Shown here: piece after piece, positions 1 to 7,900 of the stretch
How the letters are laid out: every line of letters begins with the position of its first letter
Position numbering within the stretch: position 1 is the stretch's first letter
Source: Flavobacteriales bacterium
GTDB lineage: Bacteria > Bacteroidota > Bacteroidia > Flavobacteriales_D > Crocinitomicaceae
NCBI GenBank assembly: GCA_947454395.1
Contig: CANGLG010000004.1
Coordinates: forward strand, 1-33,038
DNA length: 33,038 nt
Direction of reading: 5' to 3'
Position numbers and translations under genes: made by a program
The notes under the pieces: model-generated
The model's input: only the letters and a program-made list of their open reading frames with translations
Told to the model about the DNA's origin: nothing
Databases searched by the model: none

Positions 1-108
1 GCGAGTTTCAGAAATTTTAGCAACGAGGACAATGTGGGTAGTCAAATCTTTCCAGCGCTAGACCTTTTTGTAACTTTTTGGGGCGATGCCAAAAAGTTTG
101 AAAGTCAT
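1..108 (-). pseudogene. third frame of the cassette, interrupted by TAG, runs off the window
   Basis: A minus-strand frame starts with ATG at 108-106. It overlaps the stop of the upstream 79-residue gene as ATGA, the usual sign of translational coupling. It reads MTFKLFGIAPKSYKKV and then meets TAG at 60-58. Beyond the TAG the same frame stays open to the window edge (RWKDLTTHIVLVAKISETR). The protein-like continuation suggests one gene broken by a nonsense codon, but a real 16-residue peptide followed by chance open frame cannot be excluded. I do not recognise the family. Confidence 0.35.
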
Positions 109-344
109 TCTCCTTCTTCAACTGTCGCTTGACTGATTGCAGTAAGCACCGAACCACCTACGATGAGGTAACCCCCAATCGTTGTAATCAGTGCCGGTAA
201 AGCCACCGGTGCCATCACAATGGATGTTCCAATAGCCGCTACCACTAAACCAATCGCACGCAGTTTTTTGAAGAAAGGCGGTGTTTCTTGTTGGATGCGT
301 TCTCCCATTGAAGAAAGTTCATTCCATCGTTTTTTCAGTCCCAT
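105..344 (-). CDS. small membrane protein of the cassette (79 aa)
   Basis: This short protein has a charged N-terminus (about residues 1-28, with KKRWNELSSMGERIQ) followed by two hydrophobic stretches rich in Ala, Val, Ile and Gly (about 30-48 and 50-70) and an acidic tail (EEGE). That pattern fits two membrane helices with a tight turn. The gene starts 12 bases after the interrupted conserved gene and overlaps the next frame by ATGA, so the three look like one transcript. I believe small proteins of this type accompany the conserved gene in other Bacteroidetes, but that is recollection. The shape is holin-like, though nothing else here suggests a lysis cassette. Function is unknown. Confidence 0.6.
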   Translation of the reverse strand: MGLKKRWNELSSMGERIQQETPPFFKKLRAIGLVVAAIGTSIVMAPVALPALITTIGGYLIVGGSVLTAISQATVEEGE

Positions 345-356
345 AGTCTAAAATGA

Positions 357-1106
357 TTACGCTACATCCACGATGGAAAGGGCGTTGTATGATCCGTTAT
401 TCATCGAATACTGAACACCATTCACTTCTTGGAAAAATTCCACCATCAAGAGAAACACATCGGTTCCCGTTCCTGTTGGTGCAGTACCTGCCGCCAACAA
501 CAAGTCCGTTTGCGTTGCATCGATCACTAGGTTTTCCGTGTTCGTCAATTCCACGCTGTACATGTCCGTTGCAAAATCAACTTTTGCTCAGGCACCCGAG
601 AAAGCCATGTGCGTTGCTCCCGAAGGATACGCCACATGCAAATTCGGAACAAGCCCTTGAATTGAGATTTCACCCGCACCTGTGTTCACAGAAAACGGTC
701 GGTACAACACAGCTCCTAGAATTGCTCGGTTGTTAAAGTTGAACCCCTTCAACAAATCCTTTGCAGCAGGATCCACAATTGCAACCGCCACGTTACGCTC
801 ACCACGAGCACTCGTAGTGTCCAATGCGCGAATGTCAGACATCAGCTTCGTCAAACGAGCCGTCACCCTTCCATCCGAAGAACGCATCATCAACGTTCGA
901 AACGCATCACGAACCAGTTTCCCGGATTTCGCAGCACTTCCGAACTCAGCTCCGTTTTCACGAGTTCGTTCAAACGCAGGATCGTTTTTGATACGCTCCG
1001 CATCCACGCCACCTTTTTCACGAGCCAAGTGACCGTCTTTGGTTTTGTAGAAAGACAAATCCCCGATGGTGCCTTTCAACTTAATAATGCCAATTTGCTT
1101 TGCCAT
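357..1106 (-). pseudogene. conserved Bacteroidetes protein of unknown function, split by in-frame TGA at 588-590
   Basis: The frame begins at ATG 1106 (MAKQIGIIKLKGTIGDLSFY) and encodes 172 residues ending AFSGA before TGA. The same frame continues without a shift as AKVDFATDMYSVELTN and runs to a TAA at 357-359. The whole frame is 249 sense or stop positions. Its end (VEFFQEVNGVQYSMNNGSYNALSIVDV) is, as I recall, the normal C-terminus of this family, so the two halves are one gene. The family is common in Flavobacteriia, often in several copies; the basic start with KLKGTIGDLSFYKTKDGHLAREKGG is typical. Its function is not known to me. TGA ends other genes in this window, so it is a real stop here. 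The cause could be a nonsense mutation (GGA or CGA to TGA), a sequencing error or, less likely, recoding. Confidence 0.7.
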
Positions 1107-1498
1107 TTTTAAAGTGTATTTTGGTTAATAATTCACAGCTGAGACCCTCTCAACCGACATCCTTTTTTCCTCGCGAGTTGAAATCAGATGAACCAAAAGT
1201 ACAGCCCAATAACAGCATCCAAACAATCCAAGCACCGCTCACGACTCATTCTTCCTCTTCTTGCCGAACAAAACCAAATTATTAATTTTCGCACCAAAAT
1301 AGACGAACCTTAAAAAGAATTGAATTTCACTTTTTAGCAATTAATATCACTCAACAGGTTTAATATTTACATTAACCGAAAAACGAGGTTAAGAAACCTA
1401 TTAAATTTGTTCAGCTACAGCAAGTCTATCTTAAATCAATAGTATAGATAAAGCATAGATAGAGTATTAGCAATTACAAAACACATTAAAATTCACGA
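1107..1498. other. spacer upstream of the cassette, no clear gene
   Basis: About 390 bases lie between the start of the minus-strand cassette and the next plus-strand gene. The part up to about 1290 keeps the higher GC of the cassette and should hold its promoter; I see no clean TAnnTTTG element. On the minus strand, 1242-1150 can be read from a GTG as a 30-residue peptide with a hydrophobic stretch and a lipobox-like Cys (GAWIVWMLLLGC). It has no supporting context, so I do not call it a gene. From 1290 on, the sequence is AT-rich and featureless to my eye. Confidence 0.4.
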
Positions 1499-1687
1499 AT
1501 GCAAAGAATCGTCATTTATCCAAAAGACATCATGATAATTACAGGCAGAAGTGAGCGATATTCCCGCAACCTATTAAACCAAATAAAATCCTCATATTCC
1601 AAACTCAAACACCAACCCCTTACCATCGATGAATTCTGTCAATATATGGGGTTCGATACATTAAAAATCAAAAAACTCCTCAAATAG
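1499..1687 (+). CDS. small conserved Bacteroidetes protein, HTH-like (62 aa)
   Basis: This is a 62-residue basic protein starting MQRIVIYPKDIMIITGRSER. The pattern IVIYPKDIMxITGRSERYSRNLL looks like the first helices of an excisionase or MerR-like winged helix. The second half, HQPLTIDEFCQYMGFDTLKIKKLL, looks like a second small helical unit. Many Flavobacteriia carry short proteins with the same layout (an xYPxD start, SxRYxRxLL, then the ITIDEFCxYxG motif), annotated as hypothetical. The ATG at 1499 has no Shine-Dalgarno, which is normal for this phylum. DNA binding is inference from the pattern only. Confidence 0.6.
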   Translation: MQRIVIYPKDIMIITGRSERYSRNLLNQIKSSYSKLKHQPLTIDEFCQYMGFDTLKIKKLLK

Positions 1688-1731
1688 AAAATAAAATTCA
1701 ATGCGTTTTACCACTATACAAATTATCCTTT

Positions 1732-1739
1732 TATCTTTG
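1732..1739 (+). promoter_or_regulatory. candidate -7 element (TATCTTTG)
   Basis: TATCTTTG matches the Bacteroidetes -7 consensus TAnnTTTG. No good -33 TTG lies at the usual distance, so it is a half match. Transcription would start near 1746, at the foot of a small perfect hairpin, and would produce the structured RNA described next. Confidence 0.4.
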
Positions 1740-1745
1740 TTGTAG

Positions 1746-1934
1746 CAATAAAGCGTTATTGAATTTTAGTAATTATAGTTTAATATTATTACAACATTTA
1801 GTGAACAGGTTTTTTTTTGGTTGCAAAATCATTATAGAATCGGGGAAAGGCGCCTTTAAATATTAGCCCTAGTGGGTCAACATTCAAACCCTTTAACTAA
1901 TTGTTAATCAATTGTTGAGGGGTTTTTTGTTTTT
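1746..1934 (+). ncRNA. candidate small RNA or structured leader of thiL
   Basis: This non-coding stretch of about 190 bases lies between a TATCTTTG element and a strong terminator. It opens with a perfect 6-bp hairpin (CAATAA AGCG TTATTG, 1746-1761). It contains a 12-bp perfect palindrome (AAAGGCGCCTTT, 1846-1857) and a short CCC-TAGT-GGG hairpin (1868-1877), and it ends in a 16-bp terminator stem. I find no reading frame. It could be an independent small RNA, or a leader whose terminator attenuates thiL 43 bases downstream. It does not show the conserved parts of a TPP riboswitch. The length is in the range of 6S RNA, but the 5' hairpin does not fit a closed 6S terminal stem. Confidence 0.4.
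1887..1934 (+). terminator. strong intrinsic terminator
   Basis: Left arm 1887-1903 (AACCCTTTAACTAATTG) pairs with 1909-1924 (CAATTGTTGAGGGGTT) over 16 pairs with one bulged T and a TTAAT loop. A run of six T follows, then a second T run. It stands between the structured stretch and thiL, so it is either the end of a small RNA or an attenuator. Confidence 0.75.
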
Positions 1935-1976
1935 GTATTATTTCATTTTTGTTGTAACGGTATTAATCAAAAAATT

Positions 1977-3011
1977 ATGGAAAACAAGAAGCTTCGGGAT
2001 TTGGCTGAGGTTGGAGAATTTGGTCTAATCGATATTTTAACTCAGGATTTTCAGCTAAAAAACAACAATTCAATTCTTGGAGTTGGTGATGATGCAGCCG
2101 AAATAAGACTAAATGAAACTGAATCACTTTTAGTTAGTACTGATTGTTTAGTTGAAGGTATACATTTTAACCTAATGTACATGCCTTTGAAATTCTTGGG
2201 TTACAAAGCGGTCTCTGTGAATGTTTCTGATATTTGTGCTATGAACGGTAGGGCTGAACAAATAACAGTTTCTTTGGCCGTTTCAAGCCGTTTTCCCATT
2301 GAGGCGTTAGAAGAATTGTATGAGGGAATCCATATGGCTTGTGAGCACTTTAAAGTTGATTTAGTTGGGGGAGATACAACTTCTTCGTTGTCAGGTTTAA
2401 TGATTACAATAACTGTGGTTGGTCGTGCCGATAAAAATAAAATTACTTACCGAGCTGGTGCTAAAGAAAATGATTTGATTGTTGTCAGTGGTGATTTAGG
2501 TGCTTCTTATTTAGGATTACAAGTACTTGAAAGGGAAAAGGAAGTTTTTAAAGCAAATCCTGAAATTCAGCCACAACTTGATGGTTTTGACTATCTTGTT
2601 GGTAAACAGCTAAAGCCGGAAGCGCGAGTCGATATTGTAAGTTATCTTGAAAAATTAGGGGTTATTCCTACATCAATGATCGATATTTCAGACGGTTTAG
2701 CTTCAGAACTAATGCATATTTGCAAGGCAAGTGATTGTTCCGTAAGTATTTATTCGGAAAAACTACCATTGGATGATCTTACTTCAACCACAGCACTTGA
2801 TTTTAACTTGGACCCAATAACTTGCGCTTTGAATGGTGGGGAGGATTATGAACTTCTTTTTACGGTAAATCAATCCGACTTTGATAAGGTAGTAAGCAAT
2901 CCGAATCTAACAATAATAGGACATGTTACTTCTAAGGATTCTGGCAACTTTATTATTGATAAAAATGGCTCAGCTGTTTCTTTAAAGGCTCAGGGCTGGA
3001 GGCATTTCTAA
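1977..3011 (+). CDS. thiL: thiamine-monophosphate kinase
   Basis: The enzyme phosphorylates thiamine monophosphate with ATP to give thiamine diphosphate, the last step of cofactor synthesis in the cytoplasm. At 344 residues it has the usual length. It shows the AIRS/ThiL signature: GVGDDAA near residue 37, STDCLVEGIHF near 54, the metal and nucleotide binding run GYKAVSVNVSDICAMNG (about 75-91), LVGGDTTSS (about 124-132), the C-domain IDISDGLASE (about 236) and NGGEDYELLF near the end. Its stop is one base from the stop of the convergent SPOR gene. The upstream hairpin may control it. No other thiamine genes are in the window. Confidence 0.95.
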   Translation: MENKKLRDLAEVGEFGLIDILTQDFQLKNNNSILGVGDDAAEIRLNETESLLVSTDCLVEGIHFNLMYMPLKFLGYKAVSVNVSDICAMNGRAEQITVSLAVSSRFPIEALEELYEGIHMACEHFKVDLVGGDTTSSLSGLMITITVVGRADKNKITYRAGAKENDLIVVSGDLGASYLGLQVLEREKEVFKANPEIQPQLDGFDYLVGKQLKPEARVDIVSYLEKLGVIPTSMIDISDGLASELMHICKASDCSVSIYSEKLPLDDLTSTTALDFNLDPITCALNGGEDYELLFTVNQSDFDKVVSNPNLTIIGHVTSKDSGNFIIDKNGSAVSLKAQGWRHF

Positions 3012-3012
3012 T

Positions 3013-3381
3013 TCAGTCAATTCTGGGGATATTTATAATTTCTCGATGAACAATATTGAGAGAAAATTCACCTTGGATTTTTTCAGCGAATTTTTGCGCT
3101 TCTATTTCGGTTCTGAAATCGCCAACTTTTAAATTAAAATAAGGAGCGTCAAAAGACATATAGGTGTCAATTTTCGGGTTTGTACTGATAAATCTATTTC
3201 TTATCGATTCAATAGCTGATTTATCAGCGTCAAAACCAATTTGTACACGAAAACCAATTACTTCTTTGTTTTGTTTTTGAGGAAAAGCTCTATCAATGCG
3301 GCTGTCTTGATGAATTTCTATTTGACTGAATAACTGTCTAGAAAAAAAAATCACAAGGATCATAAAAAAGATTCTATTCAT
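3013..3381 (-). CDS. exported SPOR-domain protein (122 aa)
   Basis: The N-terminus is a signal peptide (MNRIFFMILVIFFSRQLFSQ, residues 1-20). The mature part is almost only one SPOR-like repeat: FRVQIGFDADKSAIESIRNR, then APYFNLKVGDFRTEIEAQKFAEKIQGEF, the typical beta-alpha-beta halves. SPOR domains bind denuded peptidoglycan glycans at division sites, so a periplasmic or envelope role is likely; the exact partner is unknown. The gene is convergent with thiL and has its own promoter upstream. Confidence 0.8.
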   Translation of the reverse strand: MNRIFFMILVIFFSRQLFSQIEIHQDSRIDRAFPQKQNKEVIGFRVQIGFDADKSAIESIRNRFISTNPKIDTYMSFDAPYFNLKVGDFRTEIEAQKFAEKIQGEFSLNIVHREIINIPRID

Positions 3382-3397
3382 TTTAAGTATTTATTTT

Positions 3398-3405
3398 CAA
3401 AGGTA
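3398..3405 (-). promoter_or_regulatory. -7 element TACCTTTG of the SPOR gene
   Basis: Read on the minus strand, TACCTTTG is a full match to TAnnTTTG and lies 17 bases before the ATG at 3381. No clear -33 TTG is seen. The leader would be very short. Confidence 0.45.
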
Positions 3406-3480
3406 AAATCTTTGTTTATCAGTTGGTTTTATTACAGTCTTATTTAGAATCATTTTAAATTAAGTCAAAATCAGTGAATT

Positions 3481-3524
3481 TTGTCATAAAAGTGTCATAC
3501 AATAAAGTGAATCTTCTAATTTTG
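3481..3524 (+). promoter_or_regulatory. act-cox operon promoter with a TGTCATA direct repeat (PhoB-box-like)
   Basis: A TAATTTTG element (3517-3524) fits the Bacteroidetes -7 consensus and lies 59 bases before actA. Upstream, TGTCATA occurs twice (3482-3488 and 3493-3499), 11 bp apart. The 18 bases from 3481 match the classical E. coli Pho box (CTGTCAT, 4-base AT spacer, CTGTCAT) at 15 of 18 places by my count. The repeat occupies the place of the -33 element, where an activator of the OmpR/PhoB type would sit. The promoter call is fair; the PhoB link is speculative. Confidence 0.4.
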
Positions 3525-3582
3525 TTCTCGTTAAAATGCGTTAAAATCGCAAAAAATTAATTAGAATTTAGTAATTATTTTC

Positions 3583-4929
3583 ATGAAAATATCTAATATT
3601 CAATCGCTTAAACGTTTCGGAAAGGTATCTTTTTTCATACTTTCTGTTACTTTTTCTGTGATTTCGTTCAAAGCATCTGCGCAAGGAGAAGCTCTTTTTA
3701 AATCGAAATGTGCAACTTGTCATCAGCCTTTAAAGAATAGCACTGGCCCAAAACTATTTCAAGTTAGAGATAAGTGGGCAGCAGGTGGTGCTAAAGAAGG
3801 TTCTATTTACCAATGGGTAAATAATTGGCAGTCGGCAGCTGCTTCTGATCCTTATGCAGCTGGGGTTTCAAAATGGTCTCAAACAGCAATGTCTGCTTTC
3901 CCTGATTTAAAGAAAGAAGAAATTAATGCAATTTTTGACTGGGTTGATTCTCAAAAGGAAGCAACTGAACAAAAAGACGGTGGAGTTACTCCTTTAGAAC
4001 CAGGAAGTCCTGATGAATCAGATGAAGAAGGTTCACTTGGTTGGATTTGGATAGTAATGGGAGTCATTTTTGTAGTGATTATTCTTGCAGTTGGAGGAGT
4101 TCGTCGCCAGTTGAATGTTGTTACTTCTGATAATCCAGACAGTCAGGAAAAAATGACCTATGGTGAGGAATTTAGAACTTGGGCTTGGAAAAATAGACTT
4201 TATGTTGGTTTAGCATCATTAGTTCTAGTAATATCAGTAATAGTTTCTCTTTTTCAGGGACTTTACAGAATTAATGTTGTTGAAGGTTATCAACCATCTC
4301 AACCAATTGCCTTTCCTCATGATCGTCACGCAGGGGTAAATGGAATAGATTGTAAGTACTGTCACAACTCAGTTACTAAATCAAAATCAGCAGGTATACC
4401 ATCAGTTAATGTTTGTATGAATTGTCATAAACAAATTAATGGTGAAGGAAAACCTTTTGCTGGTGAGGTTAAGAAAATTTATGAAGCAGCTGGATGGGAT
4501 GTTTCTTCTGGTGCAGGTAAATACACGGGTAAAACTAAGCCAATTGTTTGGAATAAAGTTCATGTTTTACCAGACCACGTTTATTTTAATCACTCTCAAC
4601 ACGTTGTTGTTGGAGGTGTTGATTGTAAGCAATGTCATGGTGATATGACTAAAATGAATGGTACAGCAATGGTTCAGCCGGTTGAAGAATTAAATAAAAT
4701 CGAAGGAAACATCAAATTAACAAAACCAACTTTAACAATGGGTTGGTGTATCGAATGTCATGGCGCAAAAGATGTTGCTTTAGGTAACGGAAAAAATGCT
4801 TACTACGACGAAATACACAGAAGATTGATGAATAACGATAAAACGTTATATAAAAAATATTTGAATGGAGACGGTAAAGTTACCGTTAGTGAGTTAGGTG
4901 GTTGGGAGTGTGCAAAATGTCACTATTAA
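3583..4929 (+). CDS. actA: ACIII subunit ActA: multiheme cytochrome c with fused N-terminal monoheme domain
   Basis: ActA carries the heme wire of alternative complex III, the quinol:electron-acceptor oxidoreductase that replaces bc1 in many Bacteroidetes. The protein starts with an export signal (residues 1-34). A class I cytochrome domain follows, with CATCH at 43-47. Two membrane helices lie near 151-172 and 205-230. The C-terminal pentaheme part has CKYCH, CMNCH, CKQCH, CIECH and, at the very end, CAKCH. That makes six CXXCH sites, against five for the core ActA. Fusion of a monoheme domain is, as I recall, also found in related Bacteroidetes. It is first in the operon, 32 bases ahead of actB. 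Confidence 0.93.
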   Translation: MKISNIQSLKRFGKVSFFILSVTFSVISFKASAQGEALFKSKCATCHQPLKNSTGPKLFQVRDKWAAGGAKEGSIYQWVNNWQSAAASDPYAAGVSKWSQTAMSAFPDLKKEEINAIFDWVDSQKEATEQKDGGVTPLEPGSPDESDEEGSLGWIWIVMGVIFVVIILAVGGVRRQLNVVTSDNPDSQEKMTYGEEFRTWAWKNRLYVGLASLVLVISVIVSLFQGLYRINVVEGYQPSQPIAFPHDRHAGVNGIDCKYCHNSVTKSKSAGIPSVNVCMNCHKQINGEGKPFAGEVKKIYEAAGWDVSSGAGKYTGKTKPIVWNKVHVLPDHVYFNHSQHVVVGGVDCKQCHGDMTKMNGTAMVQPVEELNKIEGNIKLTKPTLTMGWCIECHGAKDVALGNGKNAYYDEIHRRLMNNDKTLYKKYLNGDGKVTVSELGGWECAKCHY

Positions 4930-4961
4930 TTTATTAATGTTCTTGTCGAATTAAAGAGACT

Positions 4962-7900
4962 ATGGGAATAACTAGAAAATATTGGAAAGGAATTGAAGAG
5001 TTAAAACAAACTCCTGAATTCATTAAGCATAAGGAGCAAGAATTTCCAAATCAACAAACAATTGAAGAGTTTTTGTCTGATGATAAGTTGGCTGAAACTT
5101 CTACAGCTAGAAGGGATTTCTTAAAATTTCTTGGATTTTCAGTTGCAGCAGCAACGTTAGCTGCATGTGAAGCTCCAGTTACAAAAGCAGTTCCGTATGT
5201 AGTTAAACCAGAGAATGTTACGCCAGGTATGCCAACTTGGTATGCTTCAACATACTATGATGGTTATTCATACGCAAGTATCTTGGTGAAAACGAGAGAA
5301 GGTAGACCGATTTTCATTAAAGGAAATAAAGAATACGGATTCACAAAAGGCGGTGTTAACCCACAAGTTATAGCTTCTGTATTAGGTTTATATGATAGTG
5401 AACGACTCTCTGGTCCTTTAGCAAATAAAAAATCAACTTCTTGGTCTAATGTAGATAAGGAAATCACTTCTGCTATTAAATCAGCAAAGAAAGTTACTCT
5501 GTTAAGCAATACTTTGATTAGTCCTTCATTGAATCGCGTAATATCAGAAATGGCAACGGCACTAAATGGCGAATCGGGTTCAAAATTTGAACACATTCAA
5601 TATGATGCAGTGTCTTACAGTGCAATTCGTGAAGCTAATTTAAAATCTTTTGGTGCGTCAATCATACCTGGATATGATTTCTCTAAAGCCAAAACAGTTG
5701 TTAGTATAGATGCAGACTTTTTAAATTCATGGTTATTACCAACGGAATTTGCAGTTCAATATGGTCTTACAAGAAATCCAGACTCTAAATGGATGTCAAA
5801 ACATTTTCAGTTTGAATCTATATTGTCTGTTTCGGGTTCAAATGCCGATTATAGAGGGATGGTTAAACCTTCTGAATTAGCTGGTGTATTATCCTATTTG
5901 ATTAAAGGTTTAGGCGGTAGCACTTCAGTATCTGCTACTATTCCCGCTTCTGCAAAACTAGCTGCAGACGAGGCTATTAAATCACTTAAGAAGTCTGGTA
6001 AAGAATCATTAATCGTATGTGGTTCAAATAATGTTGGCCTTCAAATTTTGACAAATAAATTAAATAATTTGTTAAATGCTTACGGAACAACCTTGGATTT
6101 AACGAATACAATTGAGTTGTTTAAAGGAGATGACCACCAAGTTCAAAAATTTGTTAAGGACGTTGTATCTGGAAAAGGACCTGAAGTATTATTGATGCTT
6201 GGAGTAAATCCGGTCTATTCCTTACCAAATGGAGATGCCTTTGGAAAAGCATTATCTAATATTAAAACAACTGTTTCTTTTGCTTCACATGAAGATGAAA
6301 CAGCTTCATTAGTTAAATACATTTGTCCTGATCATCACGCGCTTGAGGGATGGAATGATTATAAGCCGAAAGCCAATCATTTTGCAATAGCTCAACCAAC
6401 AATTAGACCTTTACATAATACGGCTTCTGCTTTAGAATCTTTATTAGTATGGAATGGAAAAGCACAAAGAGGAGGAAAGGATTCCGCAGTTGCTTATGAT
6501 TATATGGCAGCAACATTTGCAACACAAGTACCGGGGGCGGATTTTGCTTTTACAACGCACAATAGCTGTACTGAATTAGCTACTACTTCAACCGCATTAG
6601 TTTATAAAGATGCTTCGGTTTCTAATTTGCCAAAATCAAATGATAAAGAGGTTGTTCTTTACCAAAAGGCTGGTATAGGTATCGGTTTACAAGCAAACAA
6701 TCCTTGGTTACAAGAATTACCAGATCCAATTTCTAAAGTTACATGGGATAATTACATTACCATGAATCCAGTAACTATGGAAAATGATGGTTATGCTACA
6801 ACGTATGACCAAGAGCATGGATTGAATTTGGCAACGGTTACTGTTAATGGAAAATCAGTAACACTGCCGGTTTATCCTTTACCAGGACAAGCTATTGGAA
6901 CTATCGGTATTGCTTTAGGTTATGGAAGAGGGGCAAATGGCGAAAAAATTGGTAAAGCTGCTTTTCAAACAAAAGAATACGGTGGTTATGAAACTGAAAA
7001 CGGAAAACCAAAAGCAATTGGGGCAAATGTTTATGGTTTTGTTTCAACAGTAAATGGCAACATTGAGTATTACAATTCAGCAAAAATTGAAAAAGCCTCA
7101 GGAGAATATTCAATTGCTGCAACTCAAATACACCATACTGTAATGGGACGTCACTCTATAGTTAGAGAGACTACATTAGGTATTTATACATCAAAAGACA
7201 AGGAAGCTTATAATCCTGCTCATAAACTGGAAAAATTAAATAAGGAAGGTGAGCACGAAAAAAGACCAATGAAAGAATTTGATTTATGGGATGCACATCC
7301 TGTAGAGAAAATAGGTCACAGATGGGGAATGACAGTAGATTTATCTTCATGTATCGGATGTGGTTCATGTTTGATTGCTTGTCAATCTGAAAACAATGTT
7401 CCAGTAGTTGGTAAAGACGAAGTTAGAAGAGGTCGTGAAATGCATTGGTTAAGAATCGATCGTTATTTCTCTTCTGATGAAGAAGCTGCAGTTGGCACAA
7501 GAAAAGATAAAGAAACTTTCTCATACGATAAAGCGGAGGACGCTGCTGAAAACCCGAAAGTAGTGCATATGCCTATGATGTGTCATCACTGTAACCACGC
7601 TCCTTGTGAAACAGTATGTCCAGTAGCCGCAACTACTCATAGTAATGAAGGTTTAAATCAAATGGCTTACAACCGTTGTATTGGAACAAGATATTGTGCA
7701 AATAACTGTCCTTATAAAGTGCGTCGTTTTAACTGGTTTAATTACCCATCTTACAAGAAATTTACAGAGATTAATCCTGCACAGGATGATTTAGGAAGAA
7801 TGGTTCTTAATCCGGATGTTACAGTTAGAACACGTGGAGTAATGGAGAAATGTTCATTCTGTGTTCAAAGAATACAAGCGACTAAATTATCTGCTAAGAA

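Noticed and set aside
588-590. Selenocysteine or other recoding at the in-frame TGA
   Set aside because: No SECIS-like hairpin is obvious behind it, the family is not a known selenoprotein, and TGA is a normal stop elsewhere in the window.
1150-1242. 30-residue lipoprotein-like peptide on the minus strand from GTG
   Set aside because: Only the hydrophobic stretch with a Cys supports it; start codon, length and context are poor.
353-1285. Plus-strand open frames over the first cassette
   Set aside because: They lie opposite the conserved minus-strand gene or its spacer and have no protein-like features of their own.
1746-1934. 6S RNA
   Set aside because: Length fits, but the 5' end forms its own hairpin and does not pair with the 3' end, so I leave the RNA unnamed.
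1860-1976. TPP riboswitch ahead of thiL
   Set aside because: ACCCTTTAAC resembles part of the element, but it is the arm of a terminator. The CTGAGA and other conserved parts are missing, and thiL is not a usual target.
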